The notes under the pieces: model-generated | What the model saw: only the letters and a program-made list of their open reading frames with translations | Told to the model about the DNA's origin: nothing | Database searches by the model: none | DNA from: Eutreptiella sp. 'Long Island Sound 2002' | Taxonomy: Eukaryota; Euglenozoa; Euglenophyceae; Eutreptiales; Eutreptiaceae | Direction of reading: 5' to 3' | DNA length: 64,000 bases | Assembly: GCA_964036045.1 (NCBI GenBank) | Contig: OZ038387.1 | Coordinates: forward strand, 21,885,637-21,949,636 | Translations under genes and position numbers: made by a program | Shown: one piece after another, positions 1 to 10,179 of the stretch | Layout of the letters: the number at the start of each line of letters is the position of its first letter | How positions within the stretch are numbered: position 1 is the stretch's first letter

Positions 1-9
1 GGTAAATAG

Positions 10-1843
10 TGGGAAAATCACTTCCAGGAAATCTGGAATCAGGAGTTCCTGAACCGCCAGAATTGGCTACTGGCGGAGGTGAGCTATCGAGGCTGCCTGA
101 GCGACTGGTTCAGGGCGTCGTGCCAGTTCATCAGGGAGAGCGGCCGACTGAGATTTGACGCCACATTGCAGAGACAGAAGGACTGGGAGGGGCTTCTGGA
201 CCAGTTGGACCACCAGGCTGCCGTGATGGTTCAAATGGCCATCATTGCCGAGAAGACGCCAGAATGTGCATCAGCACGCTGGCCCGTCGAGCGCCTGGGG
301 TCCGAACGACGAAGAGGTCGACGAAATGAGGTGTGATTCGACACATTCTCACCTCTCCAGAGAGCAATTGTGCAAACTTCCCAACTCTAACTCCAGTCTT
401 GACACTTGGGTTGATGAGGTAAGAAGTAAAGGCAAAGGCACTAGATGCCCATCATGTGGTGAGTGCGCCGAGGACTGCTCCTGTCGGCGCCAGATTTCGT
501 CGCTGGAAGACAGGGTGAAGGAGCTGAAGAAGGCCGCCAAGGAAAGAAAGCGGGATGATGACAGCAAGTGGAAGGAGATGGAGCAGAAGCTGGAAAGGTT
601 GACCAATCTGGTACAAAATCTGAGCCCTACTGGGCTCACTGGACCAGCGCCTACAATGGCAGGCCACCCAGCACCTACCTCCTCAGCTGCACCTGCATCC
701 ACGTCCTACAGCGTTCCACACACTCCGGCACCCCCAGCTTTTACTGGTTCACCCCCAGCTTTTACTGCAAATCCTGGTATCCCCCCTACTGGAAATACAA
801 GTCCTATTGGGTTTAATCTGGATACTGAAGGAGGAGAATCTTCGTAAGAGAGGTCTGTACTGTCTGTGGGTACCGTTGCCAATATTGATGGAGAAGCAAG
901 AACCACCGTGAAGGAGAGATCAATAGCCTTGAAGAACAAAGGCAAAGAAAAGAAGGGAAATGAAGCCAAAATGAAAGGAAAACAGAAGAAATTGAAGGAA
1001 ATGAGGTATCGTCAAGTGCAATCAACACCGTTTGTGCAGCCTACTTTGGACCAGGCGTTGTTGGCGGCCGCAATTGCTCAAGCACAGGCAATGGGAGGCG
1101 CCGCCGTCAACCCAGTTTTCGTCAATCCTGTTGGCACATCCGCAGGTTTGAACTTGAATCACCTGCTCAATCCGTTGCACATGAGGCTTAGAGGGTCAGT
1201 AATGAAGCAGCCTAAGTTCTCAGGGCACCCAAATTATTGGGCTTCCTTCGAAAGACAATTCATGGTTTGGCTGCAGACAGAGAAACTCGACAAGGAACTC
1301 TGGATTCTCGGTTTGATGGACTGTTTCACTGGCAAACTGAGGGAAAGTACATATAATCTCTATGTTGAAAGGCAGAATCAAGGAGATCCCCTGACCTATG
1401 AAGAGCTGTGGCGAACGCTCAAAATGAAAGGCTCTCGACTCCCTGAGAATCATTACAGGAACCGTCTTGAGAACGTCAGGGCGATCAAGAAACTGTTTCT
1501 TGCAGAGGTCGTAATAGCAAGGCAGGATTGGGAGTTTTTGGTGCAGGAAGCGGAGAGCGCTAGAGAAAGCCTTTCTGAAGGCGAAACGAAGAAGATTCTG
1601 CTGAGCAAGCTGACGCCGGAGACTAAGCAGAAGATCAGGGACTCCCGAGCGGACAAAAAGGTCCTGGGCAACTGGGTTGAAGTCCGAGGATTGCCGGAGA
1701 CTATGGGAACAATGGCAGTTCGTGAGTTGCTAAACTCCATCAGTGCTATTGGTTTGAAAGACATCAGCCTTCGTGAGGGCAGATGGAGAGTCGAGTTCCA
1801 TGATCCTGAACAGTCGGAGCTTTTCTGTAACAGGGTGGATTGA
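10..1843 (+). pseudogene. gag polyprotein of element A (capsid region), interrupted
   Basis: Codes for the structural Gag protein expected upstream of pol. The first ~230 bases read in frame 1 as a Trp/Gln-rich helical N-terminus. The reading then moves to frame 2, where a Cys-rich patch (CPSCGECAEDCSC) is followed by a Lys/Glu coiled coil (SLEDRVKELKKAAKERKR) and a Pro/Thr linker. A single in-frame TAA at 845-847 separates this from 325 further codons ending at a TGA at 1841-1843. The second part holds a capsid-like helical segment beginning near KQPKFSGHPNYWASF and continuing to about position 1660, similar in style to Gag domains with a 'PKFSG..W..F' opening. No CCHC zinc knuckle is visible here. 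The N-terminus may begin before the window. Family call is by position and fold style, not by a search. Confidence 0.6.
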
Positions 1844-1856
1844 AAAGTGAAGTTTA

Positions 1857-2640
1857 AGGGAACAGTTTTAAAGGTGCGGCCGTGGATGTCTCATATGGGG
1901 TCCAGCAGATTCGGGACCAACTTGAAAAGTATGCAAACTTAGAACGCCAGAAGTCCCAGGGTGCGCAAGGATTCAGAGGCAAGATCAGTGCCGTTGGTGA
2001 GAAGGGATGCGCCGTGTGCCTTTCCCTTGCAATAAGAACGTCGGGCGGCGACTCACTCGACCGCAGACCACAGATGGGCGCCCTCAGACTCCAAAACAAT
2101 TCAGTCCAAAATGGACGGAAAGGGAAAACCCCAAAAAATCCCCAGCAGGATGGAGCACGAGATGCCGACCAACATGGACGGGGAAAGGGTAAATGGTAGC
2201 CCAAAGGAAAGAACAGAGATTGGACACCGAAAGATTACTCTCAGCAAGGCGGAGATCCAACTGGCTCAAGATGGACGGAAGCTGGTGGAAAATCTGGTGC
2301 AAAATCTGGTGAAAAGGGTGGAAAAGGACAAGGTAAGTCCGGGAATCAAGATGATTCCAAGGTGAATGGCAATCCCCTGTACACGGAGACGCCAGCAAAC
2401 AAGACCTTTGGCAACAACAAGGATACTGGAGGTCGTGGCAAGGGCAGACCCAACGCATTCAACCCCAATTCCAACACCTTGAACAACAAGGGCCAAGGAG
2501 GTGAGAAAGGTGGTGGTGTAAAGTCATTTGGTGGTCCTGGACGTGGAAAAGAAGTAAATGCCGTTGAGACAGGAGAAGAATGGGTCGACGAAGGACAGGT
2601 ACAAGACGTGCAGCCGAACGTCGAAGAAGAATGGCAGTAG
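1857..2640 (+). pseudogene. Basic, Gly/Lys/Asn-rich tail of gag (element A), frameshifted
   Basis: The region between the capsid part and the protease reads in pieces across all three frames: a Gln/Glu-rich piece at 1882-2199, Lys-rich pieces at 2007-2365, and an open 92-codon piece at 2362-2640 rich in Gly, Lys and Asn (for example GGRGKGRPNAFNPNSN). Such basic, low-complexity tails often do the RNA binding that a zinc knuckle does in other Gag proteins, which is an inference here. Repeated small indels explain the frame changes. No domain is recognised. Confidence 0.45.
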
Positions 2641-2715
2641 GGAGGCCAACTTGACCTAACCCCCAACATTGGTGTTGAGTGGCAGGAAACAAAGCCCATC
2701 AGGGTAGTTGGGGCG

Positions 2716-3420
2716 GTGGATGGACGCTGCTGGGATCGTCTGGCGCATTCCTCCGGCCTCCTCTACCCTGCCTGGGTCCTCAGCGCTGTCCGTCGAGGCA
2801 AACAGCGACAGTTTGTCTGCCGGATCCAGGTCAGGACGGCAGATGGTAAGGTTAAACTTGCCAAATGCCTGATTGACAATGATTCAGAGGTCAATCTGGT
2901 GAGGAAGGGCTTTCTGCAGGAGGATGAGGCCAAGGTATCCTCGACACCCGTCCAGCTGGAGGGAGTGAGCGGACATCGCCCTAACGGTGGCGACAGGGAG
3001 GCAGATTTCGCCGTCAGATTGGTGAAACAGTCTGTTTGGAGTGTGGAGACGGTGACGGAGGAATGGTTTTCTGGAAAATTCTATGAAGCCACCATAAAGT
3101 ATGATTTATTCTTGGGTCAACCTTGGCTTCACGCTCATCCTGTGTCGCCCATGGGACACAGGACATGCTTCCTCCAAGATCCGTCAGCCAGCAACCCGTC
3201 TGAACTGTATTATCTGCACCCATACACCAAGAGTGTTCAACACTTCAAGGAGCGAAATAAGCTACAAATTCAGCAGGACGGGCAGGAATGGACAAGGAAT
3301 CAAGAGCACTTCGGCGAAGGAAAGGTGGAAACATTGAACTGCAAGAAGTGGAAGTCAGTTTGCTATCGTGTCGTTGACAAATGGCGGGACATTCTGGTGG
3401 CGTATTTCGAAAAGAACCAC
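2716..3420 (+). pseudogene. Retropepsin-like aspartic protease of element A, active site mutated
   Basis: Retroviral-type aspartic proteases cut Gag-Pol and carry a D-S/T-G triad. Here the equivalent loop reads KCLIDNDSEVNLVRKGF: the surroundings (CLID..SEVNLV) fit the family, but the triad is D-N-D, which should abolish catalysis. About 70 residues later KYDLFLGQPWLHAH matches the second conserved stretch (usual form 'D.iLG..WL'). The open frame continues past the protease into the next module and stops at a TAG near 3493. Position between Gag and RT fits the Ty3 order. Confidence 0.65.
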
Positions 3421-3666
3421 AATTTTCGTCCTCAAGTTGATGCCTTTGCAAACAAAAAGAATAAAAGATTTCCAAAGTTCTACGACGATGCCTAGAGTGA
3501 GGACTGGTCTGAACCTTTATGGATCAATCCGCCCTTCGACGGTTTTCCTCCTGTGGTGCAGAAGCTGAAGCAATCCGGCGCAAAGGCGATTTTAATTGTC
3601 CCCAATTGGCCAAAACAAACTTGGTTCAAGGACATTATGGACGTTTCGATCGACATTGTCGAATGA
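3421..3666 (+). pseudogene. Dam-type N6-adenine methyltransferase-like module (NPPF) in element A
   Basis: Same frame as the protease, interrupted by a TAG near 3493 and ended by a TGA near 3664. The visible motifs are VDAFANKKNKRFPKFYDD, then LWINPPF, then LIVPNWPKQTWF. This arrangement (D..A...N near the start, a [DN]PP[YF] motif after a W, then a hydrophobic strand ending in P.W) is that of phage-type Dam N6-adenine methyltransferases and of the related domain in DIRS-type retroelements. NPPF would be the catalytic motif IV. Whether it was ever an active methylase or a repurposed RNase H/Dam-derived domain cannot be told from sequence alone. Element B carries a similar module in the same place. 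Confidence 0.45.
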
Positions 3667-4155
3667 CCTCACAAAGGAGTGAAGCTGTGTTGCAAAGACA
3701 ATGGCAAACCTTTGCCACAGCGTTCGTGGAGCACGTTGGCGTGCTCAGTTGACGGGAATCTGGGAGATTTTTCGCAAGATGACAGTGAGATGGGAACAGA
3801 AGAGGTCATTTCAAATTCCTCAAGAATCAACAAAATTGAGGTGGATCGAGACAATCGAGAGGGGAATCCCGACACATCGTCGCGGAAGGAGGAAAGGACA
3901 ATCGGCGTCCCTCAAGAGAACGCCTGCATCCATTCCAATTCGTCTCCATCAGACAAGAATCAAGTCAAAAATGTCAAGATTTCAAGCAAGAATGAGGACA
4001 AATCTCCAAGAATCTCGCCTGAATTGACAGGAATGCAGCTGAATTCGTCCGACCATCCCTTCAAGACATTCATGGACCCCCTTCATTGGTGGGACCCCAC
4101 CGAGGAGCGAGCTCAGGTGAGCTTCATTCGACAACAATGCAAAGAAGAAGTTTGA
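3667..4155 (+). pseudogene. Linker between methylase-like module and RT (element A)
   Basis: About 160 open codons in the same frame as the preceding modules, ended by a TGA at about 4153. The translation is hydrophilic and rich in Ser, Asn, Glu and Lys, with no recognisable domain. It ends in a Trp-containing stretch (PLHWWDPTEERAQVSF). It most likely belonged to the continuous pol polyprotein, because the next segment resumes in the same frame directly after the stop. Confidence 0.4.
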
Positions 4156-5218
4156 AATGAAGTGGCCAAGCAAATGAGACCACGCCCAACAATTCGCAAA
4201 TTGGTGTACATAATGTTCGTGATTAAATGTGGGAATCAGGTCGACGGAGACAAGATATCTACAAGAAGGGACGCAGTGTTCGAAGATTATAAAGATGACG
4301 TGCTGAGTGGGAAGTTGTTGAAAAATTCCAATTCCCCCAATTCCCCAATTCAATGTGAAAATGGAGAAGCCAAGGTTGAGATAATCCAAGGCTCAAAGGT
4401 TCACAAGCAACGTCCATTCTATCTTCACGGCACCAAAGCAGATGCCCTGAGAAAGATGAGTGAGCGCAATCTCCATGAGTTCGGTTGGTTGGAGGGCTGC
4501 ATGAGTTCTGAGTGGTATACAGCACCATTTACCGTGCCAAAAGCCCCACCCTCTGCTGACCAATCCAGCATAGATGCTTGGCGTCTAGTAGTGGATCACA
4601 GAGCCCTGAATGCCGCCACTGTACCTGACGCGCATCCCCTGCCCTTCATCGAGGAGGACGATTGCCAAGCCGGCAAAAGGCAAGCTCTTCACTGTGCTGC
4701 ATTTGCGCCATGGCTTTCATCAGATGCCCCTTCGAAAGGAGGACAGGCATTTGACGGCAATGTGCACGCCCTTTGGCACTGACCCGTGGACTGTAATGCC
4801 AATGGGTCTGAAGAATGCGCCGTCGATGTTTCAGAAGATGACGGAGACTATTTTATTTCAGAAGCACAAGGCTCTGGGTTTACAAGAATTCTGCAGCATC
4901 TACATCGACGAGCTTCTGAATACCACGCCGTTTGAAAAAGACTTTGATGAGTGCCTGAGGTTGCATGAAGAACAAGTTTGCAAAGTTCTCAAAGTCCCTC
5001 CACAAGAGAAGCTCGTGTGGGGACCCGAGAAGGGCAAAATGTTCCTCCAGAGTGTGGAATTCTGTGGCTCTATCTTGGAAGAGGGGAGAAGAAGACCAGC
5101 CCCAGGGAAAATGGCTGCCCTGCAGCTCTGGGAAAGGCCTAAAACCATCACGCAGCTTCGTGCCTTTTTGGGCTGCTGCAATTACTTCCCCTCTACGCCA
5201 AGTACTCTGGTCCCCTGA
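4156..5218 (+). pseudogene. Reverse transcriptase of element A, catalytic residues altered
   Basis: RT copies the element RNA into cDNA. Ty3-type motifs are present: WYTAPFTVPKAP and WRLVVDHRALNAAT (fingers), then after a frameshift near 4660 LHLRHGFHQMPLRKEDRHLT (motif A), WTVMPMGLKNAPSMFQ (motif B), SIYIDELLNTTP (motif C), and TITQLRAFLGCCNYF (connection). In motif A the catalytic Asp is His (LHL where the family has LDL). In motif C the YxDD box is YIDE. Both changes should kill polymerase activity. A second frameshift near 5185 leads toward RNase H, with a TAG near 5221. Family assignment is secure. Confidence 0.85.
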
Positions 5219-5760
5219 CATAGGAACTCAAGGTTGGCGAAGTAGAAGGAAAGAAGGGATCTGAAGTCAAGCTCAGGTGGACGCCAGAATGTGAAGAAGC
5301 CTTTACTGGACTCAAAGAAGCACTGGCAAATGTGGTTACATTAAAGACTCCGCGGTTAGATGGAAGACCGTTTTATATTCGTACAGACGCCAGTCGTTAC
5401 ACCATTGGTGCTACGATCCAACAAGTCAACGATGAAGGTCACCATCACCCCCTGGCTTTCTCGTCTCGCAAGCTTACAACAAGACAGCGAAATTGGAGTC
5501 AAAGGGAACAAGAAGCCTACGCAATTCTCTGTGCCCTACGGCGCTATGAGGTTGGATTCTGGGTCATCGCGTTGAGGTACTGACTGACCACAAGTCACTG
5601 GAAAGCTGGAGGACAGAACATGTGGATACCCCTGGTGGACCGGCTGGGAGAAGAGGCCGTTTGCATGAATTTCTCAGCAAATTTGACCTCCGTGTGACTT
5701 ACATCCCGGGTTGCTACAACACAAAGGCGGACGCCCTGAGTCGCTGGGCCTACCCAGCTC
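5219..5760 (+). pseudogene. RNase H domain of element A
   Basis: Degrades the RNA strand of the RNA:DNA hybrid. Residues follow the Ty3 RNase H pattern: LRWTPECEEAF leading in, FYIRTDASRYTIGA with the first catalytic Asp, QREQEAYAILCALRRYE with the Glu, and LTDHKSLESW with the second Asp. The frame changes near 5570, where the open run of 83 codons stops at about 5583 and the reading resumes in another frame. The domain is then followed by YIPGCYNTKADALSRW, the typical 'G..N..AD.LSR' end of this region. All three acidic residues visible here are kept. Confidence 0.8.
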
Positions 5761-6227
5761 CAGAGGCTTACCCTGAAGTGATTTTTCATGGGACATCGAA
5801 GGATAAAGCCAAAGTGATCGAGTTTGACAAGGAGGGACAAGCACTGATCAATAAACATTGTCTCCAATGTTCGATTAATAATCGGATGAAGATGGAATTG
5901 GTCAGATGCAAGGAGATTACCAAGGCAGATCAGACTGCAGGAGTTAACTCTGACTCTGAGTCGTCGCTGCCACTCCTCAATGTGTTTCCTCTGACGAGAT
6001 CCAAGGCCAAATCCAAGCTCCCTCCACAAGAAAAAGACAAGGAAACTTCCTTCCTCTATGTGGATTGGACGAAAATGTACAAGGATGAAAAGTTCTTTGG
6101 GTCTGTATACCACAAATTAGAAGGGGACAAGCCTTACAACTCTGATGAGACGGCTGATTTCAAGATCGAAGGCAACAAGTTATTTTGGCAAGGACGGACA
6201 AAGTGGAGAGTCAAGCAGACTGGCTGA
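5761..6227 (+). pseudogene. Post-RNase H tether and start of integrase (element A), cut by deletion
   Basis: Open continuation of the RNase H frame for about 150 codons, rich in Lys, Glu and Asp. It reaches FKIEGNKLFWQGR, the sort of strand that normally leads into the HHCC zinc-binding domain of Ty3 integrases. The HHCC motif does not follow. Within about 30 bases the sequence changes to one that fits the far C-terminal side of integrase, in another frame. I read this as a deletion junction at about 6195-6215. Confidence 0.55.
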
Positions 6228-6922
6228 AATTCAAAAATCAAGCAGGAACGCAAGGAACGCCCTTCGAGAAAGGCCAGCAAGTTTGGCTTCGTAAGTCAGA
6301 CGAGACCCTGAAGGACAACAACAAATTGTTACCTTTATGGGAAGGCCCATTCCAAGTCAAGAGTCAGCTAAGTGCGACTACATTCAACATTGAAATGGAG
6401 CCGGGTACACATCAAGAATTACGTCGCAACCGTTTGAAGGCCGAAGTACCCTGCCCCAAGGCCAACTACAAGCCCCTCTATTGGACTTCGAAGTACCTGA
6501 GCGACAGGAAGATGGTCACAAGCAGTTTTGAGTTGGGGAAGATCCTTGATTATAAGAAGAATGCTCGAGACAAGTGGTACGTTCTGTGCAGATGGAAAGG
6601 ATTCGGTCCAGAAGAAGACAAATGGGAGCCAGCTTCAAGCTTCATCCATGGGTACAGGGACACTTTTATCAAGTTCCTGAAGAAACACCCTGAGATTGAC
6701 CGTGAGCTCTCGCAATCAAAGATTGTGTCACCAAGGAAGACTTACAAGCACAAGAATAAGCTCCAATTGTGGCACAACCCATTCGAGACAAGATCTGATC
6801 AGAATTCAAATAGCCGAAAATTGTCAAAAGGTTTAGGGCCTACATATACCCTTGGCTTTGAGACGAGACAGTCCTGGCGCAGTGTCTATGTGGTTCGACG
6901 AACAGATGATGGGAGATTCTGA
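6185..6922 (+). pseudogene. Integrase C-terminal region plus chromodomain (element A)
   Basis: Open frame of 245 codons. Its start is artificial because the upstream integrase core is gone. Residues ~25-75 (FEKGQQVWLRKSDETLKD, then LLPLWEGPFQVKSQLS) match the SH3-like, GPF/Y-type C-terminal domain of Ty3 integrases. Residues ~115-165 form a chromodomain: FELGKILDYKK, WYVLCRWKGFGPEEDKWEP, then a closing helix FIKFLKKHPEI. Chromodomains in this position steer integration toward modified histones. The aromatic positions that build the methyl-lysine cage appear present. The tail to the TGA is Lys/Arg-rich. Confidence 0.75.
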
Positions 6923-7680
6923 GGTCATCCTGGTCATCATGTCCATCATTCTCATCATGGTAATCATGTGAATCATGTGCTTCATTGTAGATGATGCTCA
7001 TCAGCAACTCCGAGAGGCCTTTATCTTCAACCACCATGACACCCTCGTGTTTTGCCGCCGGCTGGACCCCTCCATCGCCTTGGGAAGGACTCGCTCAAGT
7101 TCGTGCTCATTTCAGAGATTCTGGCACATGACCAGGTCTGATTCGGTTCATGTGTTTGACGGATCTGCTGAGAATGTTTTTTCAATCAGATCTTACATTG
7201 AGACTGTTGGTTTGTTTTCCAATCGACCACTGTCAAAGGGCTTATAAGGACCAAGTGACGACAATGGTGTTCTTACTTGTGTCGACTCGCTGCTCATCTG
7301 TGGATTGTGTTGGAATCCCTCTCAGAATCAGCTCAAATTTGGCAAATTCCTGGTACCAAGCATTGGATGCTTATACATTCTGGGACCACAATGAGTCAGT
7401 TACCCCTGGTGACTCGTACTGGATTCAACATGAAGCACTGGAGACGATACTGGCAGTGTGGTGTACACTCACTGGGTTTTCTTGGCTATCATTACCTTTA
7501 AATGATTGAATTTCCATCATGGGGATCATCATCATCATGAGGACTTGACCTGGATTGGCTATGAATGAGAACTGGATTTCCGTTCAACACAACAAACGGT
7601 ATCTATTGACACTGAATTTTTTTAATGTTCTTAACCGCATCAACTAGTTCAGGGGCTGACGTCCCCCTAAGGAAGTGGTC
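6923..7680 (+). other. Non-coding tail of element A (possible LTR remnant)
   Basis: No gene is supported. The start is a degenerate ATCATC-type stretch (about 6924-6985 and again at 7520-7545), and the rest is moderately AT-rich. This is where a 3' LTR should lie, but with no second copy in the window an LTR cannot be defined. Confidence 0.35.
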
Positions 7681-8404
7681 CAGAAATTTACAGACGATAG
7701 TTGTAGCTGTGAAATGGGCACAGGTCAGAGAAGTAAAGGGTTGAGGACCCCGGAGCAGAACTCAGGGTCAGAGACCCAAAGGGGAACTCGCCTGATGTCG
7801 TGTGGTCTGCTGTGTGCACTGGTGTGTGTGTGTGGTGTTGGTTATGTGTGTACTTGCTCCTTACGTGGGGATTCAGTGAAGAAGTGTGCTGGTGTGTGTT
7901 GTCTGTTGTGTTGGTGGTGTAGCACGTGGTCTGTCCATGAAGTGAAAGGGATGAGGACCTGTGGAAAGTTAAAAGGAGTTTACAAAAATTGATAGATGTG
8001 GGCACAGAGTCTCTGCACCAAAGGTGGTTTGGTATTCCTGCCCACTCTGCAGTTTGCAAAAAGCCTTGCTTTCACCCCTAGGGGAAAAGGACACAGGCAG
8101 ATTGCAGCACGGCAGACTAGACCAAGATAAGACATTAAGGCACATCAATGTGCAGAGAAGCTGAGAAATCTCAGGAGAGTAGCACTAAGTAGCAGAAAGG
8201 TGAACTGGACAAGCTGTAGGCACAGAGTCTCTGTACCAAAGGGCTACTACTGCCATGCCTCCGCATTGCGTTTTGCAAAAGCCCTGCTTTCACCCCTCGG
8301 GGGAGAGCGCTGGCGGATGCAAGCAGAGCCCACTGGCAGACGCAAGCAGAGCAGAGACAGGAGTATCAGCATAAACAGATCAAGAAGTCTGCAAAAAAAA
8401 AAGA
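7681..8404 (+). other. Non-coding segment with GT-rich stretch and a duplicated block
   Basis: 7795-7925 is rich in TGTG/GTGT. No conserved protein is seen in any frame. The duplicated block inside it is listed separately. Confidence 0.4.
7999..8312 (+). repeat. Diverged direct repeat, ~95 bp, two copies
   Basis: GGCACAGAGTCTCTG(C/T)ACCAAAG opens both copies (near 7999 and 8219), and both close with a GCTTTCACCCCT(A/C)GGGG stretch. Spacing is about 220 bp. The middle of the copies has diverged. Confidence 0.6.
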
Positions 8405-10179
8405 TCAAGGGACTGATACATCCAGCACTAGCGGCTGCCGAAAAAAAGAAGATGGGAGCGGAATTGATTGGCTGACCCGCGAGGCTTGCCGGGCGTGCCA
8501 GTGCGGGCACTGGATGTCAACACGTGAAAGGCCAATGAGTCGGCGCCAAGCAGCATTACAGCCGCACCGTGGGTACGAACACACGCCCCGCGGTGTTGAC
8601 TCAATCTCGGCGTCGAGAGGGTCCGGATGTAGCCAATCCAGGTCTTGTGTTACCGTTGAGGCCGACAGCGCAGTACTATACGGCCCAGACTGTACATGAA
8701 GTGGAGCGTCTGGCTCCGATGTACTATCGTAGTCCCAGAACTTTCCACGTGGGATGTCGGGCGTAGAAGTGTCCTCCAAGGCGGGGCTGGAGTCGGATGA
8801 ACTTTGCAGACTAGATAGATCGCATGCAGAGACAGACTGATCGCTAGGCGGCTGTTCTGGGAGGTCATCGGCCAGAAAAGGGCGCCACGGGTAGGTAGGA
8901 GGGCCGACTGGTTGTGGTTGGACAATTCGCGGTTCGGCTGCCGCAAGTGATCTGCAAAAGGGCTTCCCTTTGATTTTGTGGTGGCCACGTGGTTGTTTTC
9001 TCGTGCCCACCCGTCGAGATCTTCGCGGGCGTGGCGCATCGTTGCCCTTCTTGGGCATTTGCATTGGTGCGGCTGCCTCTGTGCGAAGCGGCTTGCGTAC
9101 AAGGGTGTAACCGGGAGGAGCAGAGTTGAATGTCTGGGAAGTCTCCGACGGGAACTCTTGGCGGTCATCTAGGTCGGGTGCTGCGAGGTCAGCAAGCGCT
9201 TGGAACGGGTCGGTCGTAGAGAAGGGCGAGATACATGTCGGGCCATCTGTGCTAGATGCACGAGAAGATCATGGGGAGGCGCGGCTACTGCGGCGTCGAA
9301 GGGCCGGTGACTCGGGCGGTCTTGGTGAACTTTCCACTATCAGAGGAGGGCAGATTGTGATCCCCTGTAGCATATACGAGCCCGGGGGCGGTGCACAGCT
9401 GCGCAGGCTGGCAAACTGGTCTGCCAAGCGCGTGACTATTGGTATGCCAGATGCCGCACTGCAGGTAGGCGACGGTAGACGGGGCTCAGGCTCAGGATTT
9501 TGAGGACCGTGGGCTTCACCGCTAGGCAGACCGTAAGGGGAGTGGGCAAAATTGATATTAGTTTGACTGACGTTTGCCACAGGTTGTCCCGTTGTGTTGG
9601 AGAACGTACCCGGAACGTCGTACGCGGCAGCGTTCTCTGGATAGTATGGTGACACGGGACTTTCAGGCATATCGGCGGGCGAGTAGGCATCGTAGTACGT
9701 GTGAGTCTGGTACGCCTCGGCGGAGCTGTTGCAAACAGACATTGCTGCTCTACTAAGGGATCGTCCTGGTAGTAACTGATGGTGTTCTGAGTGGCGTCGT
9801 TTCGCGGCCCGTAAGCAGTCCAGGGGGACGTTGAACAGTGCTGCTCTACAAAAGGATCGTCTGGGTAGTAACTGGCGGTGCTCTGATTGGCGTCGGTCCA
9901 CGTCCCGTAAGCAGGCCAAGGAGACGGTGAACACAAATCTCGACAGGCGCCATTAGCGTAGCGCGGAAAGGCCGGAAGGGGAATGCGCGGGAAAAGATGC
10001 GAATTTGCGTGTAGACAATGTAGCTTCATTTCCTGGGCTTCGTGCAGCAGTAGGCTGGTGAGGTGCGTAGCATTTAAGACCAGGGCTTGCAATATGTCGC
10101 TGTTGGTAAGGCTGGTGACTCGCGACGGCGACATCCTGGATCTCGTTGTTGGGACTGATCAGTTCACGGTGGCCATCAT
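8405..10179 (-). pseudogene. Hypothetical protein gene, decayed (two TGA, one frameshift)
   Basis: I do not recognise the product. From an ATG at 10179 the frame runs through an in-frame TGA (10159-10161) and gives a helical N-terminus (ILQALVLNATHLTSLLLHEA), then two copies of a ~32-residue repeat (SPW.AYG..(N)DA.Q.T.SYY.DDP.VEQ.C). Near 9730 the sense frame shifts and continues as a Pro/Ser/Tyr-rich stretch (PESPVSPYYPENAAAYDVPG). An in-frame TGA at 9269-9271 interrupts it, and it then runs to 8405 with a basic patch (RPRRSRRVGTRKQPRGHHK) and a Ser/Asp-rich region. Composition stays protein-like across the breaks, so I treat it as one gene of about 590 codons. Small introns at the breaks are an alternative I cannot exclude. 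It lies between two retrotransposons and could belong to a mobile element. Confidence 0.4.
9742..9934 (-). repeat. 96-bp coding tandem duplication
   Basis: Two adjacent copies, offset 96 bp (32 codons), each containing GCTGCTCTAC and a GTAGTAACTG block. They give the repeated Tyr-Tyr-x-Asp-Asp-Pro motif in the overlapping hypothetical protein. The length is a multiple of three, which keeps the frame. Confidence 0.7.

Larger units (their letters stand above)
1..7680 (+). mobile_element. Ty3/Gypsy-type retrotransposon A (chromodomain-bearing), decayed
   Basis: Ordered remnants of gag, aspartic protease, a methyltransferase-like module, reverse transcriptase, RNase H, integrase C-terminus and chromodomain all lie on the plus strand, which is the Ty3/Gypsy (chromovirus-like) order. 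The element enters from before the window, so no 5' LTR is visible. No matching 3' LTR could be identified; the right limit is set where the AT-rich tail ends and is approximate. Stops at about 845, 3493, 3664, 4153 and 5221, several frameshifts, and loss of the integrase core make this a dead copy. Annotated piece by piece below. Confidence 0.85.
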
